DNA of 64,000 bases from Heligmosomoides polygyrus polygyrus (GCA_947396885.1 OX377202.1:79580643-79644642), one strand, 5' to 3'; shown: positions 10,084-22,366, counted from the first letter of the stretch. Notes: generated by a model from the letters alone, not told the origin. Numbers and translations are program-made.

Positions 10084-13000
10084 AATGTTCTTGGAAGCGA
10101 TTCCCTCTTTGAGTGAGCCAATGTCCAGTGCAGACGACAAAGCTGTCAGTTGTTCTCTGCTTAGGTTCATTAGCCCATGGAACATGGACGGAATCACGTC
10201 GCTGCCAATCTTAACGAAATTAATTAATGGACGGTAAGACAACCTCAAGGAATTAAGTGATCCTGTTAAATGTTTGGCACCATAACTCTCGTTCCATCAT
10301 TTACCATTCTTACATTGCTCATTTGATTCTAACCAGGGGTGCACATTTAGCGGTTAACGATTTAACGAATTTAACCAAGTAACGGCATTTTTCGTTAAAA
10401 TCTGGCTTAACGATTTAACGGAAATTTTTAGAAATTTAACGGAAGTTTAACCGACCCTTTTCTCAGTGAGTTTATGACATTTGCCCTTAGTCTTCACTAA
10501 TGTTGTAGGTCTCATCCTCCCTATTAGGACTGTTCCTAAAAACTATTGAAATCAGCAAGAATATTTTAATGTTTTCATGAATATGTTTTCAATTTTTGAT
10601 TTTTTTAATGCATTTCGGGGGCGCGAGTGGCGCAATCGGAGGAGATGCCGGCTGTCCCGTGCCCCGATACCAGGTTCCTGGTTCGGATTTCCCGCCCAGG
10701 CCAACCAAGTCCTCCATCCCTCCGGGTTGAATTGGTACCAGACTTGCCTCTTGTTCATCGGCTGACTACAAGTCATTGTATGACCAAATACGCATTCAAA
10801 TCGCCTCTACGACATCCCGTTAAAGTAGAATGCGTGGCGGGGATAGTGATTGAGTAATGCCGCCCTTTATCCTTCTATCCTTTGATTCCTTTTTATACGT
10901 AGAAGTTTCTTCGCCGAGCCCCCAAGAACGCCAACGAATCCATAAAGATACTGATCTAACCTCCTCGTAAGATATGCCTATCATCACCTGGCGTTGCTTA
11001 TCACAGAATAGTTTTGCCCGCCACTTGGAACAGTCCTGACGGAAAGAATATTTTGCTCGCTGGACGTATTTTAAACGATTCAAGAAAACGCTCATAACAA
11101 AAATTAGGAAAGCTACTTTTCCTGAACGTTGACACGTTGACGACGTAGCACACCTTTTCGGCAGTGTAGGACCGTGTGACACGGTGTCGTGGGGAATGGA
11201 TTGGTTCCACACACCGGGCATTCGAAAATCGTGTGTTCGACAACGTGTTCACATCCCACTGATAGGTTTTTAATTGTATCGTTATTAAATCTTTCTGTAA
11301 TTAATGGGGTGATGCCCGCATCGAGATTGTATACAGGGTGGCTGAAAAGTTCGGGCAATTTTTTGCGGCGCTACTTTTGGCCTTGAAATTGAGGTTTTTT
11401 GTTATTTCTGTTGTTTCCGTTGTATTCCTCGCGCAATTTTGATCTAGAATCTGTTGCTCCAGTTTTCTCGTTTTCAGTTGTGCTTGCGTTATGTCTCGTG
11501 AAAGTGAGCGTATCACCGTCGTCGAGCTGCACAAGACGGGAATGAGGACCGCGGACATAGTTCGAACAACCGGCTTCAAACAAAGGACCGTCTACAAGAT
11601 CGTAAGACGCTACAAGGAGACCGGCGGGACCTCGGACCGTCCCCGCAGCGGCCGTTCCACCACTGCGACAACACCGGAGAACATCAACAAGGTTCGTTGT
11701 AGCATTAGGCGGAATTCTGAGGTATCGATGAACAAGATGGCTACGGATCTCGGGATCAGTAGGGAACGAGTCCAGCATATTGCCAGGAGGAAGCTGGGAT
11801 TACGCAGCTACAAAGTAGCTCGTATTCACTTCCTCAACGACGCGATGAAAGCTGAGAGGTTGAGGAAATGCAGGCGAATGCGTCAGCTGGTCGGCGATGG
11901 TCGCTTGTCGAAGGTGCTGTTCACCGACGAGATCTTCACGGTCCAGCCGGTTCACAACCATCAGAATCGCCGGCAGCTGCTTAAGAAGGGTCAGCAGAAG
12001 ACGTCGGCCGCAAGGACCATCAGCCGCCGCCATTTTCCAGCCTCGGTGATGGTGTGGGCTGGAATATGCGCTACCGGAAAGACGCCGCTGGTCCTCATGG
12101 AGCAGAACGTCAAAATTAACGCTGCCAGCTACCAGCAATATGTCCTCCGCGACGTACTGGAGCCGTGGGCGACGAGCCATTTTGGCGAAACCGGATTTTC
12201 TCTTCAGCAGGACTGGGCACCAGCGCATTCCGCCAAATCCACGATCGCCGTTTGCGAGGAGCTCTTCCCAGGGTTTTGGAGCAGGGACATCTGGCCATCC
12301 AACTCGCCTGATCTCAACCCGATGGATTATTCTGTGTGGTCGATCATGGAGCAGAAGATCTCCACTACAAGATACGCCACCGTTGAGCAGCTGAAATCGG
12401 CGTTGTTGAGATCCTGGGACGAGATTACAGCGGAGCAGTGTGCGACCATCATCAGCGACTTCCCAAAACGACTGCGAAAATGTATTGAAGCCAAAGGAGG
12501 AAATTTTGAGCACTTGTTGTGAATTTTCCTGTTGTATTATGTTGTTGTTGATCTAATGAAGCTTCTGTTATTTTTGTTTGTAAATCTTTGGCGTTTATGT
12601 AGTTTTTTCGTACTGCTGAAATACTTTGAAAAATTGCCCGAACTTTTCAGCCACCCAGTATGCTCGTAGAACAGTCACTCAAAAAGGCCTCGGAAAAAAC
12701 TAAGAAGGGGAACTCCGGGTTTTGCCTTATCACACATTTTAAGATGCCTTGTCGGTGATCATCTTGCATGATAATTCCATAACTCTCTTATTCCACACCC
12801 TGCAGATAATTTGTGCTTAAGGCTTATTTATCTTTCTGTGCTTGATGATGATGAATTGTTTATTTTACATTACAAAGTTACACTTCATTCTTTAAACTTC
12901 AGCTGTTGACCTCTTGACGTTGAAAAGTATAAGGTTTTCCTTGATTTTTTCAGTTAAAAGAATGTTTTTCAGCTATTTGTGATTCTTAACGAAATTTAAC

Positions 13001-16000
13001 GATCTACCGGAAATTTAACGAAAATTTTCCGTTAAAAATTTAACGCACAGAATTTTGTGTGCACCCCTGATTCTAACTCATACCTTTTTATTTTTCCCTA
13101 TACAACAATCACACCCGGAAACTTTAACGTCTACTATAATGCTGTGTTCACCACAAACACTATACTGCAAGAGAGCTGAAGCAGGGGAGTCCTGGTTTCT
13201 TCAGGGAGTAATTAGTGCTCAAAATCAGCTCAGTTTGCTCGCCTTGCACGTGTCCAGAACACTTTGTCACGTAAAACTCTTCTAAGGCCAGATATCGATT
13301 AAAACAAACAGATAGATAAATACCTACAAATATGTTCAGGTTTATAATTCACTCCATATAGTTTTATGAAGTCCCTAAAACCGTACAGGCGCTGGTAAGC
13401 TCTACTAAATGAACCAAAGCCGGGCAAACTGAGCAGGGCGTCTGTGGTAATTCGAAGTGATTCGAACATCCTTTTCCTTATTTCAGCTTCATGATGGCAC
13501 GATTACGGAAAAGAACTAAAGTAGTGCAGAAGCAGTACTGATAGGATGGTAGGTCTCTCGGATAAATTATGCAGAAGTGTATCTCTGATGTAAGAAGCAG
13601 CATGGCAGCCCCGAGCTAGAGGCAGCGGGTCGAATCAAGCTTGACCCCCACAGTTTCTCATTTTTCCCCGTGCAGGTTTTCTCGCAAGAATACTTTTCCA
13701 GTTCAAGACCGCTTTCAGGTTACGGAAAATCACAAACGTGATGAGTTCAGAGCTAAATTACTGCGCCAGGCGATCCTCAAACTATTTGTTTGTATATTTG
13801 TTTTTCGCGCAGGGTGTTTCCGTTTTCACAAGATCCCACTGCTTGGTGCAACGGAACGTGCCGGACTCCATCTCTGCATAAGATTTTCGTGTATACCACT
13901 CAATAGACGAGATCACTGCATGCGAATTGGCAAGCGCAACTGCCCTAACTGTTGAATACACTTCACTGGTCCACAGTATATGCTCAATATTTTCAAAAAC
14001 CACTTTTAGCCTTGAAGGGAAATATATTCAAAGGAAACGCTATTCACGTTGATGGAAATGAGACAAAAGAGAAACTAGAAATGTCCTAGATAAATCGACA
14101 CCAGTTTTGCACGCTTTGGACGCAAATAAGAAAGGAAAACGAAAGCGTTAACACAAGAGAGTACCATAACCAAATAACTAAAGAGAACATGGCGAATTTA
14201 AACCAAACTTACATCATCCAAACACTTCTTTGGACACGAACCCATGACCGAAAACAATGACAGCACGACACGAGCAACATCCCTGGGTGCACCGACAGCG
14301 ATAGCTCGAGCGACAACCGAGCGTCCTTTCCCTATCTGAAGATAAAAATTTTGATAGCAAATACCAGCAATAAATTTGTTGGTCAGACGCATTAAACAAA
14401 ACAACTTAAAATAGCGTTTACAACCGCTGCGTAATAACAATAAAATTGTAATTAAGCAGTCAACAGTGATGATATTTGTCAGTAGTACTAAAATATCCAC
14501 CTGACACAGTAAATCATAAAAAAATACCTGCAGAATCTTCACGAGCTCCTCCGTCATAAGATCTTGGAAAATGACGTCTAGTCGTTGCGAGATTTCTGCC
14601 AATAGCACATCACTGAAATTATTGGCTTGACACGGTACTAGTTCGAAATTACGAACACCTGCTGTTGAAAACCTCAGCCCATTTTGTCACTTGGAAAGGG
14701 ATCTTACGGGTAATGTAGGACGGATCATGGGAAGATCAGCGGTGGATGGGATGGAATATGGAAAGAAAAAACGAGAAACCATCAGTTAGAAAGGAACGAA
14801 TAAAACAACCCAGAAACGGGAACGTAACAACTAAACAAGAAGCTAGTGAATCACTGTTACAGTATGGCGCGTTCACTCCTTGACAGGAGCAACCGCCAAT
14901 CTCCCGTGCAAAACATGCAAATCTATAAACGGAGGCAACTCATTTCTATTTTGATATGTGCATTTTCAGACCACCTAGAATAATCTCATATGAGACGCGG
15001 GGTTCATCGACGGTGCATTAACAAAGTCAAGATTATCACCTTATAAATTCAAGGACCTGTTTGATTTTTTTATACTGTGCATAAGGCAAAAGACTCAAGA
15101 ATTTTCACCAACTGTAATTAGCACAGCTATAAATGTCACAAGGTTCCTGGCCAAGAGCAGGACTAGTTTAAGCTCTTAATACGGTTCTAAATTTTCTTGC
15201 TGTGGGCTCACGATCACTTGACGAACCTCCGCAAATAAAAGGAGAGAATGAAGTTGAGAAATATGTAATCTACTGTCTACTACTGTCATGTTATCCCGCA
15301 CCAAACAGTTTTATCTAAGTAGAAGAAAAAACGAGAAGAAAACTGAAAGGCTTTGTCTAAATCTCATCTTGAAGCACCACCAGTTCCGTAAATTGTTCGC
15401 TAGTCACGTAGGCTTTCTATAACTCAGGCCTAACTTAATGTATTCGAACGATAAAATGGACGTTTGCAAATAATGTGTTACATTCTAAATAGAAAGTGAA
15501 AGACGATGAGGGAACAGGAAATAGTACACAGAATACAGCACATTTCTCGCGATCTTACCTGTTCTGGCCCTGGCTCCGTATCCGTAAACGCCTATCCTGA
15601 CATTCGATGAGCAGCGACAAAGCTGATTCAATGCGCAGAAGAAGGGTCCTTAGTTTCCTCTGTTTTCCAGCCCGCTGTACAGCATCCTCTTCGGTGTTAT
15701 CCAAACTATGCGTCACACTAATCAACTGAAAACAACACCTCTAGGCGAGAACGAATTCGGGAAGAGAGCAAAGTTCCTCACATGTCTAGGATTGCTAGTA
15801 GAGGATTTTGAAGGCAGGCCTAGAGAGCCAGCGAATTTCACGTTCAGAGGAACCATCTCTTTCGACTCTCTGGATGAATCGATGTAACTCCTGGAGCCAT
15901 TTATTCGCCTCAACCTTCTTTCGTTCTCCTGAATAATAGGTAAAGCAATCAAAGGCCTCCCGATGGAAAAGCATATTTGCGCGTACCCTTGCCTTATCCG

Positions 16001-19000
16001 GTGACACGTCTTGTGGGCTGTTTTCGGCCGGTTTCCATCCCTTGGCAATCTGCTTATCGCGCCAGTGCTAAAAGCTATCGCATCAGCGGAGAAACCGAAG
16101 GAGGAAGAAAATCTTACCGTGTAATAGTAATCGTCTTCGTACGGATTACCGGTACCTTGGCACTGGAGGATTTGTATCTTCACCAGCCATTCCCGTTCTT
16201 TGCAAGACATATACCCAGCAAACTGATCAAAGGCAAGGTCCTCTATAGTGCGACCGGACGGCATACCCGGAGCTTTTCGTTGCCACTGAATACCACTTAA
16301 TATAGATTTCAACAACAAAATTTCGACTCCCTTACCTCACTGGGTTTAGTCTTAAAAGAATGTACTGCACACCACAGAATTTTACAAAATCAAAAAGACA
16401 CACCTGGTTTCGCCTGTCGAAGCCGTGTGGCGGCATTGGAAAAGGAGGTGGAATCATAGCAGGCTGCGAAGCCCTTATCATATCCATAACGATCCTGGGA
16501 TCCTAGGGAACGAATGCAAAATATGCGCGGAATATAAAAATGACTACAAAAAAAAATCGAACCTTCACTGTGTCGAAGAACATGCGCAAAAGCGGAGGCA
16601 CTGGTGGACATCCCGGTGGAAGGCACGGAGCTCGACCAGCCATATTCTCGAGCCAAAACGGCACAAACGGCATCATCATCGGATGAAGAGGCGGCAGAAT
16701 TGGAGGCATGGGCATTGGAGGCACTCCTACGAAACCAGGAGGTCCGCTGGGTGGCTAAACCATTGAACAGTGGACAAGGAGGACGTACTGGACAGAAAAG
16801 GCGACTGCAGCTCTGCAGGGTAGAAAAGACACGGCTGAAGTTCTTACCATTCTCGGAGGAATGTGGCTATGTGCAGCAGGTAACGGTGGAACCTGAGAGG
16901 AACTGCATGACGGCATCATTCGGCTTGCTGTTGGTGGATGTGCAGCGGCTGCTTCTTCAAGGAATCGACGTTCAAGATCAGCTGCAGTGACTGCTGGAGG
17001 TGGCATAGAGACCGGAGCAGAGTTCTTGTACATATTTGCCGATCTCTGCAGATGTTGTCTTTCCAGATCTTCCAACTGAAAACAATAATTACCTTTCGAT
17101 GCCTCTCTATGACAACGAAAACAAGGACTCCAACAGGTTAAACAGGTTACGTCAACAGGTGACCGATCATTTTCTACATGTGGAAAGAACTACATAAGAC
17201 ACAATCGGTGAATTTTCCGTTATTTATTGTCCTCCCCTTTGAACTGCATTGTATGAGAACGATACAGCTCACAGAGATCGCACTCACACACAGCGAAACT
17301 AAGAAGGATGGTCGTTCAATAGTATTATTGCTTAACGCCTACTAGCCTCGCACGCGCTTTCATCCTTAGGTTGCTACGCTGTTCGTGAATGGCCAAAACA
17401 CCCTTAAAAGAGTAGAACGGAAAAAGCTAAGCACTTAGATTAGAGCACAAAACACTCCTCTGATAAGGTGAGGTCAATTACTTGAACGATAGCGGCATGC
17501 TGTGCAAAATTCAAAATTGCGCAACAGAGCAATGCAACTATTCACCACTAGCGCGATCCCACCATTTTTAAGCTGAGGATTAAACGGCGCAAATAGGGTC
17601 AGGGGAGGAGGCGCCATGTACTTCAGCCGTATACAGCGTTTTGTGTTTTAAACTAGAACTTTTTTTGCAGCACTGATGTGTTCTGCCGTGTGATGAACTT
17701 AGATATGCCATTTCTGATGTAACTGGGCATATATGTGCCTTCTTATCAAGGCGAATAACCACTGGGTACGAGGTACCCCCCCCCCCCCCCCGAGACTATT
17801 TGCGCCGATTGAACAAAGTGACGAAAACGAACTAGCGGATTATAGCTCGGTTTATATGTCGTTTTTAACTCATACAAAATAATAGTTGAACATACTGCAG
17901 CATAGCGGTGCAAGACACTTGTTGAACAGAATTTTATTTTCGCCTTCACCAAGGAAGCTTGTTCCAATTCGCTAAGGAGCCGGAAAATACCACGATGTAC
18001 GAGCAGGTGAACAGCCCATTCCCCTTTGCAACACCTATTCCGAGTTCACATGTGAAAATTAAGAACAGCTCACCGTAGAGCCACCGAGAGGCATCGCGGG
18101 CAAAGCAGCGGAATGCTGTTGGGCCACAGAATTACCGGACATCGAATTAATCAGACACTGAGAAGTCGGTCCCAGAAAAGAGTAACTAGAAGGACTCTTA
18201 GCTTGACCTGCAGTGCATTCCTCCTGAAATCACAACATGTTATCTGAACTTTACAGAACAACAAAACTACTAGCGAAATGGTAGAAAAATACCTGATTCA
18301 ACGACAATTGATTGGAGGCTGCGCTGCGAGTGTTGGTTTTCTGTTCATCCCAAAGTTCGTAAAGGTTATGCGATCTCTCGCTCCACAGTGAATCCAACTT
18401 CGCCTAAAGATTCGTTTCAATCTTAACCGCAACTCAAAATTCTGGTAAAGAACAAGTGTTCTGGTAAAGAATAAATAAAAAATAAAGAAGGTAATAGCCG
18501 TTAATAACTTTTAAACATAGCATCAAATTGGGTAAACTGAAGCAGACTATAAAGAGCCACACTCATGCTAAATCTAATAGACTGCTGCAGATCATTCTTA
18601 CAATTTAGACAACGAAATTTGGCCCGAAACAAGGAATTTGAGAAGTTCCGATGCACTCAATACATGGATTCATTACTAGAATTGAGTTCAATTTGAAGGT
18701 GTCGTAAGAACTCCATAAATCGTTTCAAGGTTGGTTCAAACTACTATGCCAATTCCAGATGAACTGTTGACAACTAAAACAGATAGCGTACAATTATGTA
18801 GAAACCTATCACTAAACTAAGACCCAATAGATGCGCCTTCATTCTTGAGATGCTTTCACGAAGGAACTGAATTGTCCCTAGCTTTCTGCATCCTAGTCAA
18901 CCTCTCAAATCATAATCTTAGGGAGCTTCATCCATGAGAGATATAACAGCCCTAAGCAATCAACAATCACACGGATACTGTCTAGTATCCACACTATCTT

Positions 19001-20765
19001 AGCCGTACACAGACCTTTCAGAGACTACCACGAAGAAATTTTTGTTTTACTGCTAGCTGAGCTGAACTCTTACATGAGGAAACACAGGCAAAGCATTTCG
19101 AATTTAAGACAAATTCTCTGTGTAATGCGCTCTCGGGCAGGATTCTTGTTAGCGCTATCTCCTTATGCGCAGTACACGTTGGGGATGGGGGATCTTATGA
19201 CGAGTTCTCCTCTTTTTTCCTGCCTGGGGCCAGATTCATCAACCGCTTACCGGCCAGTATCGGTATATCGATATACCAGTTATCGTATCTGTATCTCTGC
19301 ATCTCTCTGTATCACATACTAGGCCGACATGGTAAACCCGTGGTGAGATGACACCGGCGGTATCGCTGGTGAATCTGCCCCCTGGTTCCACCACTCTAGC
19401 ACAATCCTAGCGCTGGGCTTGGACACCGCTATGAAAATGAGATATTTTGTCATATCGAAGGAAGATACCTACGTCCTGCTATTCGTATTGGGCCTCCGCT
19501 TGGACTTGGTTAAATCCGTCTGAGCACCCCTTGAAACTGACCTGTTTGCTCCATGTTTAACACTCTATGTTACGCGCGAACTCCATTACATCCGTAGCGC
19601 TATACTATTGTAATCCAAGTACACTCGAGCACCCCATGTTACGTATTGCCCATTTTAATCCCCTCATGCTCCCTGAATTTAAGGCATGAGAAAAGAATGT
19701 ACGGAGAAAACATTCAAGTTCCATCTGTATAGAACGTCTAGCACGTGCCAACGCCACTGTCTGCTTTTACAGCTTCCCTTGATTCGTCTATTGATCATCG
19801 CCTTGGACCTATTTCTCATTTCTGAGCAAAGAAATGTGTTGCACGTGGAAACAACACACCAGGAAGGTTAGCTTGAAGGGGTGCGAACTGATTAAGTCCT
19901 CGAACTTGACTTTACAGAAAACAATTTTTGGCGCAATCAGGCTCGGAGGGGCCACCATGTAGGACAGCCGTGCACAAAGTTGTGTTGTAAGAAATTAATA
20001 TTTTTATGCAGCGGTGTTTTCTAGCACTGTGATGAACTGAGCTAGCATATTTCTGGTGCAATTGGACATATAGGTTCCTTCTTATCAAGACGAATATCCG
20101 CTGAGTACGGGGTGACCCCCTCCGAGCCTATTTGCACCTAATTATTTTTCTTGTCAGCGCTAAAAATTACATTTCATGCTTGAAGTGTTGCAGAATCAAC
20201 TGCCAAAACATCACAATCTGTCCTACTCCTGTATTTCGATGTATCTGAATTGATCTCGTTGCAGCTGCTGCCCTGCCTCTATAGGTCAGTGAGTAAAACG
20301 GTCAAAACAAAGTAGACCATGTTCCACTGTAGAACTCAGCATCTGCTATTTCTTTTAAAAACAACAAATCCATGTATTCCATCAGATATCTGTGTAAAAA
20401 ACCAAAAATAACCATAGCAAAAGGCTAACCATCGTTTCACTGCCAAAGCTAGAGAAAGACGATGTTCCAAACACATCAAAATCTGGCAGTGGGACATTAG
20501 AGGCATCAGGGGCTGGTGCTTTGGAGCACCCCGGCGTATCCCACGGCGCCCCATCGTCGAGGCGAAGAGAAGCCGTCTGAAATTACGGGACAAATAAACT
20601 GCGAAGAACTAGGGAAAAACTGCCGATTTCTTACCTGCGCAGCATAGTCTTCTAGCTCGCTATCGAGGGGCACCTGCACATCATCCCCAAATGTTTCGTC
20701 ATTGACGGCATCAATTTCCTCAGCGACCCCATCGCTTGATATTTCCTCATCGTCCGGAATGGCAC
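10084..20765 (-). CDS. patr-1: Pat1/PATR-1 homologue: decapping activator and P-body component
   Basis: Fourteen minus-strand exons with fully matching phases: 20765-20635, 20576-20430, 18403-18293, 18223-18074, 17075-16848, 16754-16563, 16502-16404, 16285-16118, 16067-15987, 15928-15782, 15725-15559, 14612-14528, 14335-14213, 10209-10084 (about 651 residues). Exon 1 of this set carries AVNDETFGDD, the DETF motif by which Pat1 proteins contact DDX6/Dhh1-type helicases. Exons 4-7 encode the Pro-rich disordered region (PPMPMPPILPPLHP). Exon 8 has the Pat1 core start, MSCKEREWLVKIQILQCQ and NPYEDDYYYT. Exon 10 has KFAGSLGLPSKSSTSNPRH and exon 13 IGKGRSVVARAI. Exons 13 and 14 join directly in alignment with the Pat1 C-terminal repeat, despite a 4-kb intron. 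Pat1 bridges deadenylation, Lsm1-7 and decapping in the cytoplasm. The true start exon lies upstream of 20765 and was not settled; 3' exons are tentative. Confidence 0.93.
10616..10880 (+). repeat. tRNA-derived SINE-like segment inside hAT copy 1
   Basis: An A-box-like agtggcgcaatcgg (10626-10639) and a B-box-like ggttcggatttcc (10680-10692) are 40 bp apart, as in a tRNA promoter. A tail follows (tcatcggctgac, then atacgcattcaaat). The same segment occurs in hAT copy 2 (35110-35420), and its 3' part recurs alone at about 43480-43660, which argues for an independent SINE family captured by the hAT element before it multiplied. Confidence 0.6.
11334..12658 (+). mobile_element. Complete Tc1/mariner-superfamily transposon (DD37D type)
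   Basis: 1,325 bp with about 30-bp inverted repeats, CAGGGTGGCTGAAAAGTTCG on the left and the same with one mismatch on the right, flanked by TA duplications (11332-11333 and 12659-12660). It encodes one uninterrupted transposase. The second hAT copy at 37150-37170 (gagattatacatgctcg) shows the uninterrupted target site. Confidence 0.95.
11491..12522 (+). CDS. Mariner-type transposase, intact, DD37D catalytic triad
   Basis: The 343-residue protein cuts and pastes its own element at TA sites. It has a paired-like N-terminus with two helix-turn-helix units (residues about 5-45, RTADIVRTTGFKQRTVYKIV; and about 60-110, MATDLGISRERVQHIARRKL). A DDE domain follows. The first catalytic Asp is in VLFTDEIFT, the second in LQQDWAPAHSA, the third in PDLNPMDYSVW. 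There are 37 residues between the second and third Asp, giving DD37D, the spacing of the maT group rather than classical mariner (DD34D) or Tc1 (DD34E). No stops or frameshifts are present, so it may be active or recently inserted. The start is the first ATG after the left repeat. Confidence 0.95.
   Translation: MSRESERITVVELHKTGMRTADIVRTTGFKQRTVYKIVRRYKETGGTSDRPRSGRSTTATTPENINKVRCSIRRNSEVSMNKMATDLGISRERVQHIARRKLGLRSYKVARIHFLNDAMKAERLRKCRRMRQLVGDGRLSKVLFTDEIFTVQPVHNHQNRRQLLKKGQQKTSAARTISRRHFPASVMVWAGICATGKTPLVLMEQNVKINAASYQQYVLRDVLEPWATSHFGETGFSLQQDWAPAHSAKSTIAVCEELFPGFWSRDIWPSNSPDLNPMDYSVWSIMEQKISTTRYATVEQLKSALLRSWDEITAEQCATIISDFPKRLRKCIEAKGGNFEHLL
13330..13480 (-). other. Unassigned protein-like frame in patr-1 intron
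   Basis: On the minus strand, EAEIRKRMFESLRITTDALL continues through about 35 further residues to a possible AG|GTATTT donor near 13320. Composition is convincingly protein-like, but no acceptor or family was found. It cannot be a patr-1 exon because the flanking exons align without a gap. Confidence 0.3.
13782..14003 (-). other. Unassigned 73-residue open frame in patr-1 intron
   Basis: Minus-strand ORF (FENIEHILWTSEVYSTVRAV, then a Cys-containing end) between patr-1 exons. It is not needed by the Pat1 alignment. It may belong with the frame at 13330-13480 as an intronic gene or transposon remnant. Confidence 0.25.
14613..15558. other. patr-1 intron (946 bp), no other feature seen
   Basis: Non-coding AT-rich sequence between phase-compatible exons. 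No repeat boundary or exon recognised. Confidence 0.6.
17586..17806. mobile_element. MITE family 'GGCGCAAATAG', copy 1
   Basis: 221 bp with inverted ends GGCGCAAATAG and CTATTTGCGCC, flanked by gattaaac (17578-17585) and gattgaac (17807-17814), an 8-bp duplication with one mismatch. It contains a run of C near the right end. It sits in the patr-1 intron between exons 18074-18223 and 16848-17075. Related copies are at 19930-20138 and, inverted and truncated, at about 24380-24525. Confidence 0.85.
19930..20138. mobile_element. MITE family 'GGCGCAAATAG', copy 2
   Basis: Same ends (GGCGCAA on the left, CCTATTTGCACC on the right) and shared interior (aggggccaccatgtaggac, ttcttatcaagacgaat) as copy 1, in the same orientation, in the 2-kb patr-1 intron. 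Target duplication not clear. Confidence 0.8.
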
Positions 20766-21464
20766 CTTAACAGTGAAGATGCTAAAAGCATCACGAACCA
20801 AGCTCTGATTTAAGTTTAATGAGACACAGTGCTCGTTAGGCAGTTATCTGAGATATGTATGGTGGGATTTTCTGGAGGCTATATCCCACCATATTATATG
20901 TACTGACTACAGGAGCTGCGATTCCATATAAAGTCAAAGTCAGACATCTGCCCAAGTTTCTAAAAAGGCACAGCCTCTTCCAATTTCTCACGACCCTCAG
21001 AATTAGCCAACAAACATTTAACATAAAAAGATTATGCCCCTTTTAAAGTTCGATAGGCACGTTTAAATACAGACAAATCTGTAATTACTTGGACAAACCT
21101 ATCCAGTAACCCAATGTGCCATATCGACTGAATTCCATATTACATCCTATAAAAATGAGACACACCATTGCAACTAGCGTTAACTCGAATTGGTGGAAAA
21201 CACGCGAAACACGGATAACCTCAGGCCGAACTTCAATCCTCATAATGTGAAAATCTCACCGAACATATATTCATCACATCCCGATCGACCTGGCCTGCCA
21301 AAATCCATATCACCATTCGATACCATGGAAGGGCGATTGTATGCCCCACTAACAGTCTTCCGAGTCGATGAGTATTTCTAGAGATCCAGAAACTTCACAG
21401 AATTATCCGAATTGGCTCAACAACCATATGGAGCTCTCGAACACCCATTCTCGACAACAACTAA

Positions 21465-21731
21465 CTACCTAGAAATCTCACCTCGAGTATGGCAGAGCAT
21501 CGATTGATCGTCAGCGAACCATTGCGCCAAAGGACGGCCGCCCGTTAACAACGATCGTTCCAGGACGCACAGCCGCCCGCTCGAATGCGTCCTTTGAGTG
21601 CGGGACATTATTCGAAGGAAATTTAGGAATGGTAGTGAGGAGGAGTATGTGGAGGAGTCGTGAATGACATTCGACACATTGGGGGCTATGTATGTAGACG
21701 ACGACATATACATGCAAAACAAGACGGACAA
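21465..21731 (-). other. Candidate upstream exon of patr-1 (weak)
   Basis: An 88-codon minus-strand frame begins with ATG. It could splice from CGA G|GTGAGA near 21480 into the first firm patr-1 exon (20765), which needs exactly one base; the phase fits. The encoded sequence (Ser/Leu-rich) does not look like a Pat1 N-terminus, so a shorter, unrecognised start exon is equally possible. Confidence 0.25.
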
Positions 21732-22261
21732 GGAAAGTGACTAACCTAGTCGACGAGGATGAGTTGTGATCCAGTAAAAGTACAGAAAATAGCCGAAGAT
21801 CCCTGGAATCTCAAAATTCTGAATGGATATGTAGGAAACTGCAATAGTTGAAGGAGCGTCTCGCAATCACGTCCAGACTTGCATCCAACTGTAGGAGAAA
21901 TGGAGCACTTTGGCGCTGTCATCGTACTAGGACAGTGGTGTAGCCCGTAAGGGTAGATGTCATCACCACGCCGGTAGCGTTGTTATTCGACTATTCACCG
22001 GGCTTCGATCAGCATGCAGATTGGCCTTGAAACCGGAAACGAACGGGATGGTGAGGGGTGAGGTTGGAGGTACTTCACGACGCGGCACGGCTGGCGCTAG
22101 AAGACGGATCATTGATGCGGCAGGGCCGAAGGAAGACCCATCCCTATCAGGAATCGCCAGAAAATGGTGAGCATTCGCCGAGGACGTGGAAGAAAGCGCA
22201 CAAACGTGTTCAACTTGTAAACCCAGAATGGCCCTGTAAAACGTGGTTAACGTGTTCGCCG
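21732..22261. other. No gene recognised
   Basis: No exon, repeat end or promoter motif could be supported on either strand in this stretch upstream of patr-1. Confidence 0.4.
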
Positions 22262-22366
22262 GCAGTGGCAGAGTGACCGTGTTTCGAATTCCGGTTCCCA
22301 GACACTGAGGCCTTCCATTCCGTGTTTCGTGTTCCGCCTTTTCGGACCGGAAGACGGGACGGAAAT
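22262..22366. repeat. Repeat fragment shared with 62470-62575
   Basis: gtgtttcgaattccggtt, the following gttccgcc and ggaccggaag match the element end at 62470-62575 in the same orientation. Likely an end fragment of a CAGGGATG-type DNA transposon. Confidence 0.6.

Larger units (their letters stand above)
10334..13069. mobile_element. hAT-like element copy 1 with TSD, inside patr-1 intron
   Basis: Inverted ends CAGGGGTGCACA (10334) and TGTGCACCCCTG (13069) are flanked by a perfect 8-bp duplication, attctaac, at 10326-10333 and 13070-13077. Eight-base duplications and CAGGG-GTG ends are hallmarks of hAT transposons. Just inside both ends is repeated 'taacgattta' sequence. Minus the nested mariner it is about 1.4 kb and has no transposase, so it is non-autonomous. 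A second copy is at 34825-40948. It contains a SINE-like segment (10616-10880) and a complete mariner-type transposon (11334-12658). Confidence 0.9.

Noticed and set aside
11800..12513. 237-codon minus-strand ORF opposite the transposase
   Set aside because: Antisense shadow of the GC-rich transposase frame; no motif, and the plus strand has the full catalytic set.
16390..21731. Minus-strand Pro-rich exons first read as eIF4E-transporter (4E-T/IFET-1)
   Set aside because: The DETFG motif, the CKEREWLVKIQ...DDYYYT core and the C-terminal repeat match Pat1 exon by exon; no YxxxxL-phi eIF4E-binding motif was found.
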